Shown piece after piece: positions 1 through 13,415 of a stretch of 64,000 nt of DNA (within the stretch, counting starts at the first letter, position 1; each line of letters starts with the position of its first letter). The notes beneath the pieces were generated by a model. The model was not told the DNA's origin and did not search any database. It saw nothing but the letters and a program-made list of their open reading frames with translations. The stretch is from Rostrohypoxylon terebratum. Its lineage: Eukaryota > Ascomycota > Sordariomycetes > Xylariales > Hypoxylaceae. The stretch covers positions 1 through 64,000 of the forward strand of contig MU385893.1 in NCBI GenBank assembly GCA_022497145.1, in the 5' to 3' direction. The position numbers and the translations under genes were made by a program.

Positions 1-323
1 AGTATTTTTCTGAATTAATTATAATTGTTGGGTTTTGGTTGTTTTATATGGGAAAATGGGTGGTCCACACCCGGTATGTGCGCGTAACGGTGGATGAACT
101 TATTTTACGTTGCACCAATATGTTCCGAAATCATCTTGATATCATGGGTTATATGATGTGTTATTTCCATTTTCACATACCAACACGGTAAACCATAAGT
201 ATATCATAAATTAACGTTAGATTACCACTATGGAGAAACTCAAGTCGTACTATAAGTAGCAGTTCTTCGGCCGCGCGTAGAAAGGCATCGTTATGATGGA
301 TCCCGCGAAACGAATGGTATTAC

Positions 324-1154
324 CTAGAGTTCCAATAGATATCCCGGGGTTCGGAAGCGTTTGCGTGTCTTGAAAATGATATAGCTTACGTTTGGAAGCT
401 TGTCGTGATCCTTGAGAGAGATAAAAGTGTCTCCGCAGATCCGGTACTGCTTTCGCAGTCGTGACTCTCGGGCTTGGTTGATCACGTCAAAGAATTTCAA
501 GTCGCGTTGGGCCATAAAGAAGGCTATTTTCTTACGTCCAGCTTCGAAATCGGCATCGACCTGAGTCGCAGCCTCCTTAGACTTTCCGTAGCCGAGGTCG
601 ACAGCCTTACAAGCTTCGCGTCTGAAGTGAACTTCCTCGCTCATTAATTGGTTCATCATGGGCATCCACAAGAATGATACCTCCTTATTTTTCAAGTCCA
701 CGAGGACACTCTCCAAAGCGGTGTCGCTGATCGCCACGTTGTCGACAACGGCAAAGTGCATTGTGCTGTCAGGGCGGTAGAGGGTCGACATCGGTCGTTC
801 GATCATCGAGCCAAATTGATCTTGGAGAGGAGAAGCTGGCTTAGTTGAGTCGAGGCGGAAAAATGCCCTCTCTTTTGCGTCATCCTCTGAAAGTCGGTCA
901 AAATAGTATTGGCCCTCAACATGGAAAACCCCGAACTTGTACATGAGCTTAACTTTAGGAAGGTAGATTTCTCGAAAAGCTTTCTCGGTCTCGGCCTTCC
1001 AGGCCTTGCATACGAGTCGGAATGTGCACCAAATGTAAGGCATCATGTAGTCAGGCGAGCTTCGGATCATGGCAGTGGCTAGCTCGGGTGGGAAATGTCG
1101 CTTAGGGTGCTCTACCTCAGCACCAACAGAGGCTTGATCTTGGTTGGAAGCCAT
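324..1154 (-). CDS. F-box-like protein of unknown function
   Basis: Uninterrupted 276-codon frame. I start it at the ATG at 1154 because the frame upstream lacks a convincing N-terminus and the protein then begins with a short acidic leader. Residues about 15-55 read PPEL..MI, then W-x-x-F-R-L-V-C-K-A-W-K, the pattern of a fungal F-box-like helix bundle (leucine/proline start, RLVCKAW core). The remaining ~220 residues have mixed alpha/beta character, no membrane segment and no catalytic motif I recognise. Proteins of this shape are common lineage-expanded fungal families that may act as SCF ubiquitin-ligase adaptors, but the F-box here is divergent and the role is inferred. It lies 1.7 kb downstream of the UNC93-like gene on the same strand, with no sign of linkage. 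The reading frame is confident; the function is not. Confidence 0.6.
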   Translation of the reverse strand: MASNQDQASVGAEVEHPKRHFPPELATAMIRSSPDYMMPYIWCTFRLVCKAWKAETEKAFREIYLPKVKLMYKFGVFHVEGQYYFDRLSEDDAKERAFFRLDSTKPASPLQDQFGSMIERPMSTLYRPDSTMHFAVVDNVAISDTALESVLVDLKNKEVSFLWMPMMNQLMSEEVHFRREACKAVDLGYGKSKEAATQVDADFEAGRKKIAFFMAQRDLKFFDVINQARESRLRKQYRICGDTFISLKDHDKLPNVSYIIFKTRKRFRTPGYLLEL

Positions 1155-2894
1155 AGCGGTTTGGTTTGCAGAGTAGCGATGATTGTGACTTGGGATGAGA
1201 AGAAAGCCTTCAATAGAAGTCAATTGTCTGTTTGGGGTCCACCAATTGCCTTGAAAGATATTTGTAAGATGGTAGAAGGGTGGTGAGGAATGTTTATTTT
1301 CACAGCTTTGTGATTTTTTCTCGAAGTAAAAGAGAAAGGGCTTAGCCACGTAGAATTATTTCTTAGGGTAGTAGGTAAGTCTGTGACCCAAGCACGATGA
1401 ATCGAATTCGAGAGTCACTGAGGCTGTCGACTGTCAATCGTCGACAGAGAGGTGCCGTAGGTGTGTCGATTGGCGGGTTTAACCCTCCCAACAGGCCACA
1501 ACTTCCAGAAATACTGGTCAAAAAGACACCTACAACCGTCGTCCTCTTCATAAGATCACTTTGTATGTGAAGTTAGCAAGCCTCTTTACTATCCCACTGT
1601 CCTCTTGCCTCGGCTCAATTAGATATTCATAGTACTTTGTGAAGACATACCTATATAGCAAGTCGAAAATACAAGAACTATATCTGACTGTCAAGTCCAT
1701 GCCCTACGCTCTGACCTAGCACCCTCATTGAAGCAAGACTAAACCCCCATAACTATGCCGCTGACGTAAGAAGCGGGTTCTTACGCAGGCACATTTGTGA
1801 AACATATGACATTAATCGAATGGATCTACTCAACGTACCTAATGAATCTCCTTTTCGTAGCCTTTAATATGATAAAGCTATGTATCTATGGAAACAAATT
1901 GTACCTGGACTCCTCCTTTCAGTGGACGGGCATATAAGCCTCGAGCATCAAAGGGGTCTATCAACCAGTGAATATCATCTATAAAGGTCGGGTACATTGT
2001 ACAGTTAATACAGGATCTATATAAGTCAAGTAGTGGATCCAATAATGTGTATAAATGTTAGTGTAGGATAAACTATCATGGACTTCTGACCTGAGAAATT
2101 AGCTGAGATATTAAGCGTACCGATTTAGCCACTATCTATCTATCTACCTTATACTCGTATTGGAAGCCCTCTCTATGACAGTTATCAAACATTTCGCTAA
2201 AGCTAGTTAGTAAAGTTAATAGAGGTTGGACCACACGGGGACTGATGGCCTCAGTAGCTCTGACATTTTCTAGATATCTAGATAATTAGAAGAAGGACCT
2301 AGCAACACGTACCAGTAAGACAATAAAAAAAATAAGAAACAGGAGAGGAGACAGGGTGCGTCAAATTTCCACAATTTAAGACACTACGGTATCTTCAGGG
2401 TCCCTTTTTATAATAGCATGAGAATTCACGAGATATCCATTGTATAGATCTTACTATTACGTGGTGTGACAATGAGAAAGGGGGTGCGGTGAAAGAGTAA
2501 TCTGACAAGCGCCCCAACTCAAGTGTTCCTTTCACATCTTAGAACAAGCCGGAGCACGTCAGTCGCGGACCGACCCGAGATCGGGAAATATGGGGCTATC
2601 GGAGAAGAGATACGTACCTTTCCCAAGTTGTGCTTTCCTTTCACATAGCAAAATGATTTATTGTCAACTATTAGGTGCAAACTTGATGGTAACACTGGAT
2701 AGATTTTCATAAGGGCATGAGGGTATCTAGATAAGTAGCTCATACAAGAATCCTTGTTCATGCGTCACCACCCGACGTCCAATATAAACAACTCGCAACT
2801 GACCCCAGCCCGTAATGGACATATTACAACCCGTGCAACCTGCTGTAATATACTTTCGACAGATTTACAATAATATGCTTATTCAAAGGAAAAT
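1155..2894. other. Intergenic region, no gene seen
   Basis: About 1.7 kb between the F-box-like gene and the UNC93-like gene. Only short frames without family resemblance or splice support occur. AT-rich in places; no repeat or RNA gene was recognised. Confidence 0.5.
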
Positions 2895-4516
2895 TTAAAC
2901 ATCAGCACGCTTCTCCTGGAGAGCAGCAGTCGGTATGACATCCTCGGGACTCTCATCGCTGTATTTGAGGTCCGCCTCGAGGGCAGTGGTGTCTCCTATC
3001 TTGTAGAAAATGATCGGAGCGGCGACTAGAAGAGAACCGGCACTGATAGCCCACTATTATTGATGATTAGCAAGAGATACGAACCTGTGGACAACACTGG
3101 CTGTGAACTTACTGTAGCGGCGAAGAGAGTGTTGTACTCGACCTCAAGGCCGTCCAAGCGCCAGAAGATAGCTGCACCGGCTGACTGGAGACCCTTGTAG
3201 AAACCGGCCATGTTGGCGGTTCTTCGTCCAGAGTTGGAGAGCGCTCCCATATACCTAGCAACGAAGTTAGACTTTAATCATCCAGTCAATCGAGCACGTT
3301 AGGGTGTATGAACATACCAGTAAATGCAGGTCTGCCAGCAAGCGTCGTAGAAACCGTAGAAGATGTAGAGGAACATGGGGCCAATAAATTTGGGGTCGGT
3401 CCAATCAATCTTTAGGCTTTCATACGCCGGGTCGGAGCTGACTGCTCGCGGAGGTTGCTGTCTTTGCCAGGCATATCCACCGCCCCAGATGACGAAGGTT
3501 AGAGCAAAAAGTGCACCAAGAGAGATTTTGGCGCGCAATGATCGTCGAATTCCGTGGAAATCGAGAGCATATCCGAATATAACGGCACCAAAGATTTGAG
3601 CAAGCCAGTATAGCAGGTTGTTAAGCGAACGAGCTCTAACGTTGAAATGGGCGAGGTTGAGACCATTCTGCTGGTACGTGTAGAAGATGTTAGACGCGAA
3701 GAACATAGGGAATAGAGCAACGACCCAAGGGCTAAGCGAGATGCACTGCCATAGACCGATGAGCTCACTCTGCCAGGTTGGGTTCTTCATGACGATGACC
3801 TTTGAGCCATCATCTCGAACAACCTTGTCGGCGTTGACGAGGAAGAAGGTGAGGGCAGCGCCGAGCACCATAAGAACAATGAAACCAACGTAGGTTCCGT
3901 CGGTGACAGTGCCACCGGTGTTGTTGACATTTTGGCCAAGAGGAATCAAGCTGCCGATGACAGCACCGAGGTTGAAAATGATCCAGAACCAACTGATATA
4001 TCGACCCTTAGACTCCTCGGGCGGGTACGACATCATGATAGCACCCTGGGCGGTCCAGAGAAGACCAGCGCAGAGACCCAAGAAAGCACCAGCGAAGATA
4101 ACGAAGCCAGTGTTCTGAGTGTGGTTGTAGCACAGAAGACTAGCGGAGTAGATGCAGTAACCCAAGCCACCGAAGCCCAAGGTTAACTTGACACCGAGCT
4201 TGTTGGCGACGGAACCGGAAAAGAAGGCAACGACGGCGAAAACGGAGTAGAGAGCGGTAGACGCATGATCCTGGACCTTACCGTCGACCTGGCCACCACC
4301 ACCGAGACCCGACAATGCGTTGTACATGCCAGGGCACAAGAAACACACGAAGGACACCATCAAAAGCTGGATCTTCGGTGACGCATACCATATTTCTTTC
4401 CCGCCGACTCGGTATCCCTTGTACAACCAACCTTCGGGGCGCGGTTCTGGGATATGGGTGCTGAGGTCGGAGTGAGGTTCAGCCTCAGTACCGACCGTCC
4501 CCTTTGCGTCTGCCAT
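2895..4516 (-). CDS. UNC93-like MFS membrane protein
   Basis: Three exons: 4516-3318, 3254-3113 and 3053-2895, giving 499 aa. Introns of 63 and 59 nt have GTATGT and GTAAGT donors and TAG acceptors, and the phases agree. The protein has an N-terminal cytosolic segment with P-x-G-W-L-Y-K-G-Y, about 11-12 hydrophobic helices, and the family signatures SGLGGGGQ, GRYISWFWIIFNLGAVIGS and, across the first splice, W-Y-M-G-A-L-S-N-S-G-R-R-T-A-N-M-A-G-F-Y-K-G. These match the fungal UNC93/DUF895-type major facilitator branch, usually near 450-500 aa. The substrate is unknown; distant animal relatives regulate ion channels or receptor trafficking. The C-terminal tail is acidic and hydrophilic. The start ATG lies upstream of a normal leader. 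The family call is firm; the transported solute is not known. Confidence 0.9.
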
Positions 4517-7500
4517 TTTGAAAGCTTGTTTCGGAAATCGCTAGGCTAATGTGGTCGTCGACCCGACTGTTTTGACGATTCGAAATACGATCGAGATAAG
4601 CTCTTTTGTAAGACCTATTTGGTGTTTAGTGTCAGCTTCCAGTTATGATCATCGCCAAACCCCTAATGCGCACAACCTCTAAGACATTCTAGAAAGAAAA
4701 GACTCTATACAATGTCTTATGTCTTATGCATATAGGATATTGAGGCTAATTTACGTACCTTATTCGAATTGCCAATCGCCGCCACGGCTAAATTAACTCG
4801 ACCTTTGAAGTTGACAGAAAGATGGAGGAACAAAAAGAAGTTCTCGATGCGCCGGAGTGGGCAAGGAAGATACATAATATAAAATAATTATGGTACAGTT
4901 GTATTATTGTACCATGGTACAGGGACCCTCCCGCTAGTCAGATAAGGACGATGTTTTGATTAATACGATGTATGGCACGTGTGAAATCCATAAGAAAATA
5001 ACATTGCTTATGCATGTACCCAGGATGCTTAGACGATGTACTGCGTACCAGGACCATGCTAAACCGTGCTAACCAACCAACAAAGACAGCAAAAGGCAGT
5101 GGGATTCTCAAGCCGCACCTACCTAACCTAGCGCTGATCGGATGCAACCTTGTAGCCTCGGTACTTGGGTACATACATTATAGCCTGGATCTTTTCAGGT
5201 CTGGTAGGTGGACGTTCCGGGTGCAGTTCTACTATGTAGGAGGTTCAGGGTAGGAGCGGTACTAGGTACTAGGTACTAGGTACGCAATAGGGGATGGAAT
5301 GGATGGAATGGAACACAAGCTGACAGACCTGACGGGTATGGTAACACCATCAGCACTCAGCCGAATCTCCAGCTCTGGAAGTCCTTCGCCCCTATCACAA
5401 GTGTGATTTGTGGTTTGGTGGTTTGGTGGTTTGTGAATGTTGCTTTGAGATGGTGGTTACGTGACACGGCCGGCACTCACATACCGCATACCATATCTTT
5501 ACGCTACATTAATAGACTCTAACCTAGCAGCCTAGAGTCTAGACATCTTCGTCCGCAGCAGCATGGGACGAGACGAAAAAGTACGACGTAGGTATCCAGG
5601 ATTTGGGACCCCCACTAATAAAAATTAGGGTTCTGGGGATGCTGGGGCGCGGAAAATGCGCTAAACATCTTATGGCCGAATAAAAGTGGGAAGATTTCAT
5701 CCTTCGCGAGCTCCGTTCTCTAGGTGATAGGTGATTGGAAGCAGGCTATCAATTGATCGAACGAAGCCATACGATGGATGTTATCGTATAGGCAAGCTAA
5801 ATTCGTGTTGCTGTTTGCATACCTAGGAATCTCGTGTTTCACCCAATTTGCTCTAACAATAGAAAATTGACGATAGTCGCTGTCATAAGCAGTCCAACTG
5901 GAGATATCATTGATCAAGAATCTTAGATACCTTTCGCGGATCCGAGCATGGACTGAGTCCTGACTAGTGTATGTGGAAAGTTAGTTGAAGAGCGAAGGAG
6001 AAAAAATAGATTGAAAGGCCCTTACATGACAAGCATAGGAAACCTTGAAATTGGCCTAGATTTTTCTTCCCCAATCCTTTCAACAACATTAAACAAGGAT
6101 AAAAACCGTCCAAACCAGGCCTAACCTAGATTAGTTCGAGAGATAACCGATAAGGAGAAGATAGCGGCGGACCGAATGTGGAAATCATGCCGTCTCTGAT
6201 TGGGCACATCGAATCCTAAGTCACGGGTCAAACTACATAAACGGCGATTGAGAGTTTTCATTGGCCAGCATCCTAGACATTGCTCTGTCCGGGGAAGGAA
6301 GTTACTTCTGGTAATACTTATGGTACCTAGTACCTACTAGGTAGTGTGTGTCTTAGGTTTGTACAATACTTGGAGAAGGATTTCATTAATGTTCGGTTAG
6401 ACACCTGCACTTTCTTTCGTTGGTCTTTCCGTTGGTCACTCGTGCCTCTTGTGCCTTCGTACCTCTGTCGCTCTTGTCACTCTTGTTATATCCATATCTG
6501 CCATATGTAACGTTGCCCATCTCTCTCTCTCATACCTCTCCCTCCTACTGCTGTACTTCTCGCTCACCATTTCCCCCACGGGAATAATCATCGACTACTG
6601 ACTTCACAGGAGGCTTTTTTTTCAGCCAACGATTGTTGCTAATATCCGAAATCTACATCTGTGCCTCGATTGGTAACTGACTGTTACGATACATACCATT
6701 TGTCCCAGCACTCTGGTAATGTTACAAAGATAACAGATCCTTTAGAGATCTAAGCACACGCGAAATTTTAGAACTACCAGCTACGAGACGAACCCAACTA
6801 AACTCCGCTGAATTCTACTAAATCAAACATTAAACTCGGGCAAGCAGTAAGAAATTACCTTATCGGCGTCAAGCGTTGGTGCAAGCGTTGGTGCATAGGT
6901 ACTATGAAAATCTCACCAACTCGCCATCTTACCATCTTACCATCTTACCTTACCCCCTATGTGAGATACTGAACCTACAGTCGCATTCCGTGGTAACACA
7001 GGAATCTTAGGTCCGAATTGCCTCCCATGGCTCTTGCATTATGTCGCCGTATGCAAGCGTGTGAGGTTACATCCCATGGTCCAATACTCGGCCATATGTC
7101 CGCATCTCCAAGAATATTACACATCATGTGCGATTGTGACGGGTTGCAATTCCAATATCAGAACAACCAGATCAATCACTCATGATTGTTCCTGTTGTTC
7201 CTGCAAACAATAGACCCCGCCAATTTGCTAGGTAATCGCGCTAATCGTTCAGCTACCAGCTCTCTGGTAAGCACGAGGAAACCCCAGTTTTCGATATGCA
7301 GGGTCGAATTCTCTCGGGATCATCCCTTTCTCAATTGAAGCATCCATTGAATACCTACCTAGCTTCAGAGGTCTCTCCATACTGTTGCCTTCTTACGAGG
7401 CATGCCTCCGTACTTAGGTATACACTGCGTAGTAGGTATCCCTAGTCAGCGAAGAACGTCGATCTCAAAAACAGAAAGCATGCGTCGAAGATGAGATGGT

Positions 7501-9713
7501 CCTAATTGACTTCAAGTCTGAAGTTGATCATGATTATCATCATCATACGAGCCCCAAAACTGTCCATGAATATCACAGCTATGGCATGAATTCTTCATGT
7601 TACGCATACCATGAGCGAATATGTGAGCACCTCAAAGGCTTAAACAATGTAGAACAATGTAGACTTGGATCTGCATAAGGGGGGTTAGTTGTTACTACGG
7701 CAACTCATCTACATTCCCCCTCATCGTCACAGTTGCCAAACGACAATCCATTCTACATATTATCGTCGTAGGGCTCACTGAGCCACCTTGTAATAGAAAG
7801 ATTGGAAGAATCGTAAAAGCTAGATTATCTAAGCTTTTTCTCTGCCTTTTCCTTTGGTTCGACCCACTCGCAACGTTGTATGAAGTCCCCGTAGAGGCAG
7901 ATCCGGGGTACATAAAAGTAAAATACAACGGTGCCTATTACTCCAAGTCTATTTAAAGGCACGCTGTAGCTGCTGGATGGTGCCTTATAAATCCAATCCT
8001 GGACTCGGCCGGATTCTTTCTCGAAACATTGAAACTCTCATATCCGTTGGTCGCCTGATTGTTCACAGATCTGGAAGCTGCCTGTCACCCTGGATATTAC
8101 GAAACACACCTACTGCTGTACCTTACCAACAGACCTTCAACACAGTAGTTTATGTAATACAAACCTCTATATATTGAAGACCATCTACTAGAGGGAAAGT
8201 CTTGGCTTAATATACTTGCTGAATGCCCCTACCTTTATTCCATTATCGTGGTGGGCCATTTTAGGTCATTAGGTAGCCATCTACGAAGTAGACACCTAGT
8301 TGGATCTATGTTGGTCCTTGAATGCTCAATGCAATCAAACGTCTGCGCAAGCTATTCCCACAGGAATCGTAAAATAATAATAATACCAAGCTTTAGGATC
8401 TGACAGAAGTATCACGATTAGTATAATTACATAATACCTACCTAAGGTAGGTAGTATTCATACTAGGAGTAACCATATTCACCAGATGTCATGCATCCGC
8501 CATCCTAGGTAGGTCCACTAACAAGCTGCTTGGTGTTTCGTGAAATCTACATACAGAGGTCCTACGTGATTTTTGATGGTCCAACGAAATAAAAACGCAC
8601 CAAGCGACACAATCGCTGAAGCCTGCCGAAAGGCTGACCACATATTTGAAAATCTTAGCAGTCTCCTCAAATAATTCACACCAGTGCAACAATTTCCAGA
8701 GCTTGATCTTATTGATTAGGTAGGTAAAGGCATACGTCAAATTATAATACGCGAACAATGGTCGAATGAACTTCGACCGTAACTGCCATTAGGTCTATTT
8801 CCGGGCGTTAGTCAGGGGAAAAGGCAGACACGACGACTTGCGAGGCGTGCGATTAATCCAAGATGTTCAACATGCGATGGGATGACACAGGGAACGGTAT
8901 ACGATGTGTTCACGTTTAGCCTGGCCACACAAAGTGAAACCAATCAATTGTCCACAAAACTGTGCGACATAGGCAGCGAGACGGGCTAGTTACTTTCGAG
9001 ATGAGAGTTGGCTCAAAAGTCACAGCAGTTTAAACGAAACATGTCACGCGTTCAATTTGATTCTTCGGGAAGGATTGAGTCCAGCAGTTATATCGTGCTT
9101 TTTACTACCTACTACGTTTGTCCTCATGGTTCAGCATGGAAAGGTAAGCACATCATATGTCCCTGGACCTCATCAAGTACCTTATACAACAGGTTCTTCC
9201 ATTGTGCCTCGGTGGCCCTGTGGATATTCTGTATATCCGCCTTGATATTTCCTTTCACCGCCCACATCCACCTCAAGACCCAAATGCTTTTCCCGTTGTC
9301 CTGCGAATGCTGCCTCGAGGTATGCCAAACTCCGCCAATTTTTTAATTCAGTCGAGTGAAATGGTGACTTGTCGAGTGCTTGCTTAGGGGGTCAACCTCT
9401 GCGAGCCTCAGTTGCCATATGGTATGTGACTAAACAGTATGTGTCGATAGTAGAAGTGGTAAGGTCATTTCCGTTTCCCTGCCTGAAAACGCCGGTGACC
9501 AGTGTGATACATCAAATGATGTGTAAACCGTTGGACCAATCGTCCAAACCCCCCAAATGCTCCATGATACAATAACAAAACAATAAACGACGGGGGTATC
9601 AATAGATGAGATGAAATGAGCAGTCAATGGGATGAAAGTACGTGGCGGAGGAGGATGAGATGATAGCAACAACCGTATAAAGATTGTCACAGCGGGAATT
9701 GAAGTGGACGTCA
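4517..9713. other. Gene desert with short repeats and pyrimidine-rich tracts
   Basis: About 5.2 kb without a supportable gene. Contents noted: a hairpin word near 4890-4915 (ATGGTACA with its inverse), an 8-bp tandem repeat (ACTAGGTA) at about 5261-5282, a GTTTGGTG tandem at about 5411-5435, a pyrimidine-rich stretch at about 6410-6600, and several degenerate palindromes of the TACCTA/TAGGTA type (near 6330, 7345, 8440, 8505). Frames of 60-112 codons occur but lack family features and splice support. Confidence 0.5.
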
Positions 9714-12700
9714 TCAGGTAGAAAGGGTGGTGTTGTGATGGTGGCGATCCCTTGACATCCAGCCAAATAGGTCAGCTTTCTGACCAGCTGGTGTAGTAGC
9801 CGGGCCATCAATCGGGGTCTTCAGGAGGTTTTCGCGTGGCTCAAGTAGCAGACTCTTTCGGTAGTAGCTGACTTGAACATTGCCCTGATCTAATTCCTTA
9901 ACTCGGGTAACTTGTGCCTGGATCCACTCCTGCATCTCAGGGACCTCTGTGAGCCTGTACGGAATTTGAAATCGTTGCAATTCTCCAATAATTTTGGCGG
10001 TCCGAGTATGCTTGTCGAAATTGATCACTGTCAGGCCATCGTCATTCGCACCGGCGCTGGGCAGTTGCTTGGTAGGTGGGTTACCGATATCAACGAAAGT
10101 GAGATCGGTTAGGAACATGCCAAGAAAGGGTAGGCACGGGGGAACATGGCCCTGAAGACGAGCTCGAAGTACCTTGTTATTATTGGCGGGTTCAACAACG
10201 GCCTGCAATGATTTCAACATCTCGCGCCGTTTCGGGCTGACAAGGTCCCAGGTCTTTCGCAAGCGGCTGATGATTGAATTGTTCAAGCTGCATACGATAG
10301 ACATTAAGCCATCGTAGTTGTTCAACTCTAGGCATTGGTGTGCAATTTTGATCCATTGTTTGATTACAATAGCCCGCTTTTTGACTTCCGGATATTGGAG
10401 AATAGTGTCAGCCACGAGGTTGGATAAGTCAGTGGAGAAGCTCGACATTGCCTTCACATTCGGTGAAGATACTCCATTTTTCTTCATCCATTGAGAGCCC
10501 AGCAGCTCTTCCGGAAGGATTGAGCAGAATATACTCATTTGCTTGAGAGTAAGTTGACGCGCAACCTCAAGAGGTTCGAAGTCAAGGAACGAGGGCATGC
10601 TTCCCCCAGACTTCCAGTTGTTGAGCAAGCCATGTTGGCTCTTAGATATGATAGGATTGGGCATAGGCGCGTCGACTGGCACGTATTGGGAAATTGACAT
10701 ACTGGTCTTTCCCATAGAAGAAACCAGACGAGGGACAAGCGAACCGTCCGTAGCAGAGACTCGTTGCGAGAGCTCCATGATGCGCTTGCCTGCGGAGGGC
10801 AGAATAGACCCGAGCTTGAATTCAGCGAAATGTTGGATGAGTGGCAGTGCTTCGCGATCGGTCGAATCGCGCCAATGTGATTCCAACCATCCCTTTAAGA
10901 CATTGTACACACGTAATCTTACCGGGCTTGCTGTGCTGGCATTTTCGCTCACGTAATCGAAACGCTCGATAAGGGTCTCAACTAATCTAGTGGGCGTGCA
11001 AAATAGTCTGAAAGTCAGGTAAAATGCAGACACAAACATGGCGTCGGGCGTAGCCTCGTGGGTTGTGAGACGTTCTACTAAAGCTGGCAAGGAACCGCCA
11101 GTGACCTGGCCCTCCTTGTTAAACATAAGCTCGTGGGCGAACGTCTTCTCCAACAATTTCGATTCTAATTCGTCGACCTCTTCGCTTACGCTAGAGCTCG
11201 CTGTGGTGCTCATATCAGATAGAGAGGGTTGGGTCTTGGGCACCAGCGTATGATCAGGCGTAGTGGCACGCGTTGAGGCATCAGAGACCATGCTGGCTTC
11301 TGAATCACGGCTGAGATAGGTGCTGTTGCTTCCGGAACTAGAAGCGGTAAAAGTATCGGACCGGAATGAAGTGTGGTATTCACCATCATGCGAGATTTCT
11401 GTTACTGGGCTGTACGGCTCATCTACCGAGAGAGAAGTTGTAAGTCTCGGAAGTGCCGGGAGCGAGGGCCGAAGGGAGGACACAGAAGATACCATGCTTG
11501 AGGCTGTGTCGTCAGTAACCATAGATTGAGGTCTGGATGTTGGTGGAGAGGCGTGTTGCTCCGCGCTCGCCTGCTCCCGCGTTGAATCGTTCATTGGTAC
11601 ATCGGGAAGAGGCTTGTCCATAGAGAGATGAACCGAATGAGTGGTCCGGGGCGATGTTTCAGACGTCCTTGCTTCCGAGATTGTTGATTCAGCTGGTGTA
11701 CGAGGTCTGCTTTCGGACACGGCTTCGAAAACGCCTAGATCGATATCGAGGTTTCCATTTTCCACTTCAAATTCAAAATCTCCGATACGCTCTAGAACCC
11801 ACTTAGTCTTTGCGACACATTCGCCAGCTGCTTTAACACATCCGGTGGCAGCTAGAAGGAGTCTGCTATTGTCCTGGGGAACGATGACGTCTTCGCCACC
11901 AGGTCCTCTGCTACCCAAAATTTCACGCGCGGAATAAACCAAATCTCGAATGCGGTCGTACATAGCAACGCGTGACTGCCCTAACGTCTCCGAAACAGAC
12001 GTGTTGTGGTCGCATATCGCGTCGACTACCGCAAAAAGCTGGCCACCTGAAATGACCGAATGCTTAATAGCGAGAGCAAGTTCCGGTCGAGATTGTGATT
12101 GGACGTGTAGACGGCCAATGAAGGATCCAAGGTGCGACAAGAAAGTATCATGACAGGAATTAAGCCGCTCCGAAACAAGCTTTTGCGACTGCGATAATGG
12201 CGAAGGGCCGGCTAGAGACACCCTGTGTGATATACTAGCCGATAGTCGGCTTCCTTGTAGCGGATTTATTTGAGACAGTCGATTATTCGTTGCGCTACCA
12301 GACGAGTAAACGCATGACAAACGCTTGTTGGTTGATCCATTCGTTTGTACGCCCTCGGTAACTGGAGGTGCAAGCCCTTTGGTGGATCCCGCTTCGATGT
12401 CCGCTCGGGAAGATGCAGCTTGGTGCTCAGTTTGGCCGTTCTCGAATGCTGTCGACTCTAAAGGTGGCGTTGGTGGAACCAATGATTCCTCGACAACAGT
12501 TGTCATTACTGTCACAGCCGGCCCGCGTAACTGCCTATCTTCTTCAATTAGATCGAGAAATCGAACTCCTTTTACTACAATCTTGAAGGCTTTCAAGATC
12601 ATCTCATCGATAATATCATTAACATCGTCGGCAGATTGCGTGAAACCTCTTAATATCTCCTGTAGCCTTTTCGCGGTCTTCACTAAGGATGAAAGCTCAG

Positions 12701-13383
12701 AAAGCAAGGATTTCCTGCCTCGTCGTAGACTTTCGCTTCTCTGTATTGTAGCTGACTCGCGAGTTAAACAATGCGTACGTTCCTGAAAAATGATTAGTCT
12801 CATACGAGAAGAGTTTACCAAGATTCCAGCCTACCAATAGATAGCGCACACCCGCAATAATACCCTTCATAAATTCCTGGTTACCGAAAATGTCGCGGTC
12901 ATTCGTTGCTGTGCTTCTTAGTAGATCCCAGAAATTGAGAAGCGCCTTTAACAAGTTTCTCATCTCCTCTGGGTCGTACGCTTCACAGTAGTTCGTCGGT
13001 AACCATCCTCTCGCGCCGGATACAAGTAAGGTCCCGTCAGCCCATCCGTTGGTATGGATCGAGTGAACCAGGACTACATCTCCTTCATTTAGTGGCAACG
13101 TAACTGTCGAATCAGTCATAGCATATGTCGGGTGAAACGGGTAGAAAGCTCGCAGGAAGTTGTGGAAGATAGGGTTGGATGGCGTCGGTTGTGGGATTAA
13201 TTCTTCCTGGGAGTCATTGGGAGTCGAGGGCGGAGTTATTTGGGATTGAGAATAAGGGTTTGTGGATGCCGCCGACTCACTTCCATCGTCCGAATCCTTG
13301 GTTGCATTTTCGGTTCGGCTTTTATTGATAGTGAGAGGCGCCACTTGAAGGCTCGCTCGCATGGGTTGATCCTCCAGCATCAT
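9714..13383 (-). CDS. CDC25: Ras guanine-nucleotide exchange factor, Cdc25 type (SH3-RasGEF_N-RasGEF)
   Basis: Two exons, 13383-12835 and 12782-9714, joined in phase 0 across a 52-nt intron (GTAGGC donor, ACTAATC branch, TTTTTCAG acceptor); 1205 aa. An SH3 domain sits at about residues 75-140 (F-Y-P-F, then L-P-L-N-E-G-D, then G-W-A-D-G and G-W-L-P-T-N-Y). A long Ser/Thr/Pro-rich linker follows. RasGEF_N lies at about 720-840 (G-G-S-L-P-A-L-V-E-R-L-T) and the catalytic RasGEF domain at about 915-1145 (F-E-P-L-E-V-A-R-Q-L-T, then the long helical hairpin). This is the order of yeast Cdc25, which loads GTP onto Ras and feeds the cAMP-PKA pathway at membranes. Length and layout fit filamentous fungal orthologues. 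Overlapping upstream frames suggest translational control (see findings). Confidence 0.93.
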
Positions 13384-13415
13384 GATTGCTGTAGAGCTGC
13401 TCTATTGAGAACCAT
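13380..13415 (-). promoter_or_regulatory. Short uORF overlapping the RasGEF start codon
   Basis: An 11-codon frame begins with ATG at 13415. Its TGA stop overlaps the main ATG at 13383 (sequence TCATGATG on the minus strand). An earlier ATG at 13563 opens a second uORF of 30 codons. If the leader is unspliced here, ribosomes must terminate next to, or bypass, this frame to start the RasGEF. Confidence 0.4.

Noticed and set aside
1363..1551. 62-codon minus frame with a signal-like start upstream of the F-box-like gene
   Set aside because: Too short, no cysteine pattern, no splice continuation.
12325..12786. 153-codon plus frame opposite the RasGEF gene
   Set aside because: Antisense shadow of the Ser-rich linker.
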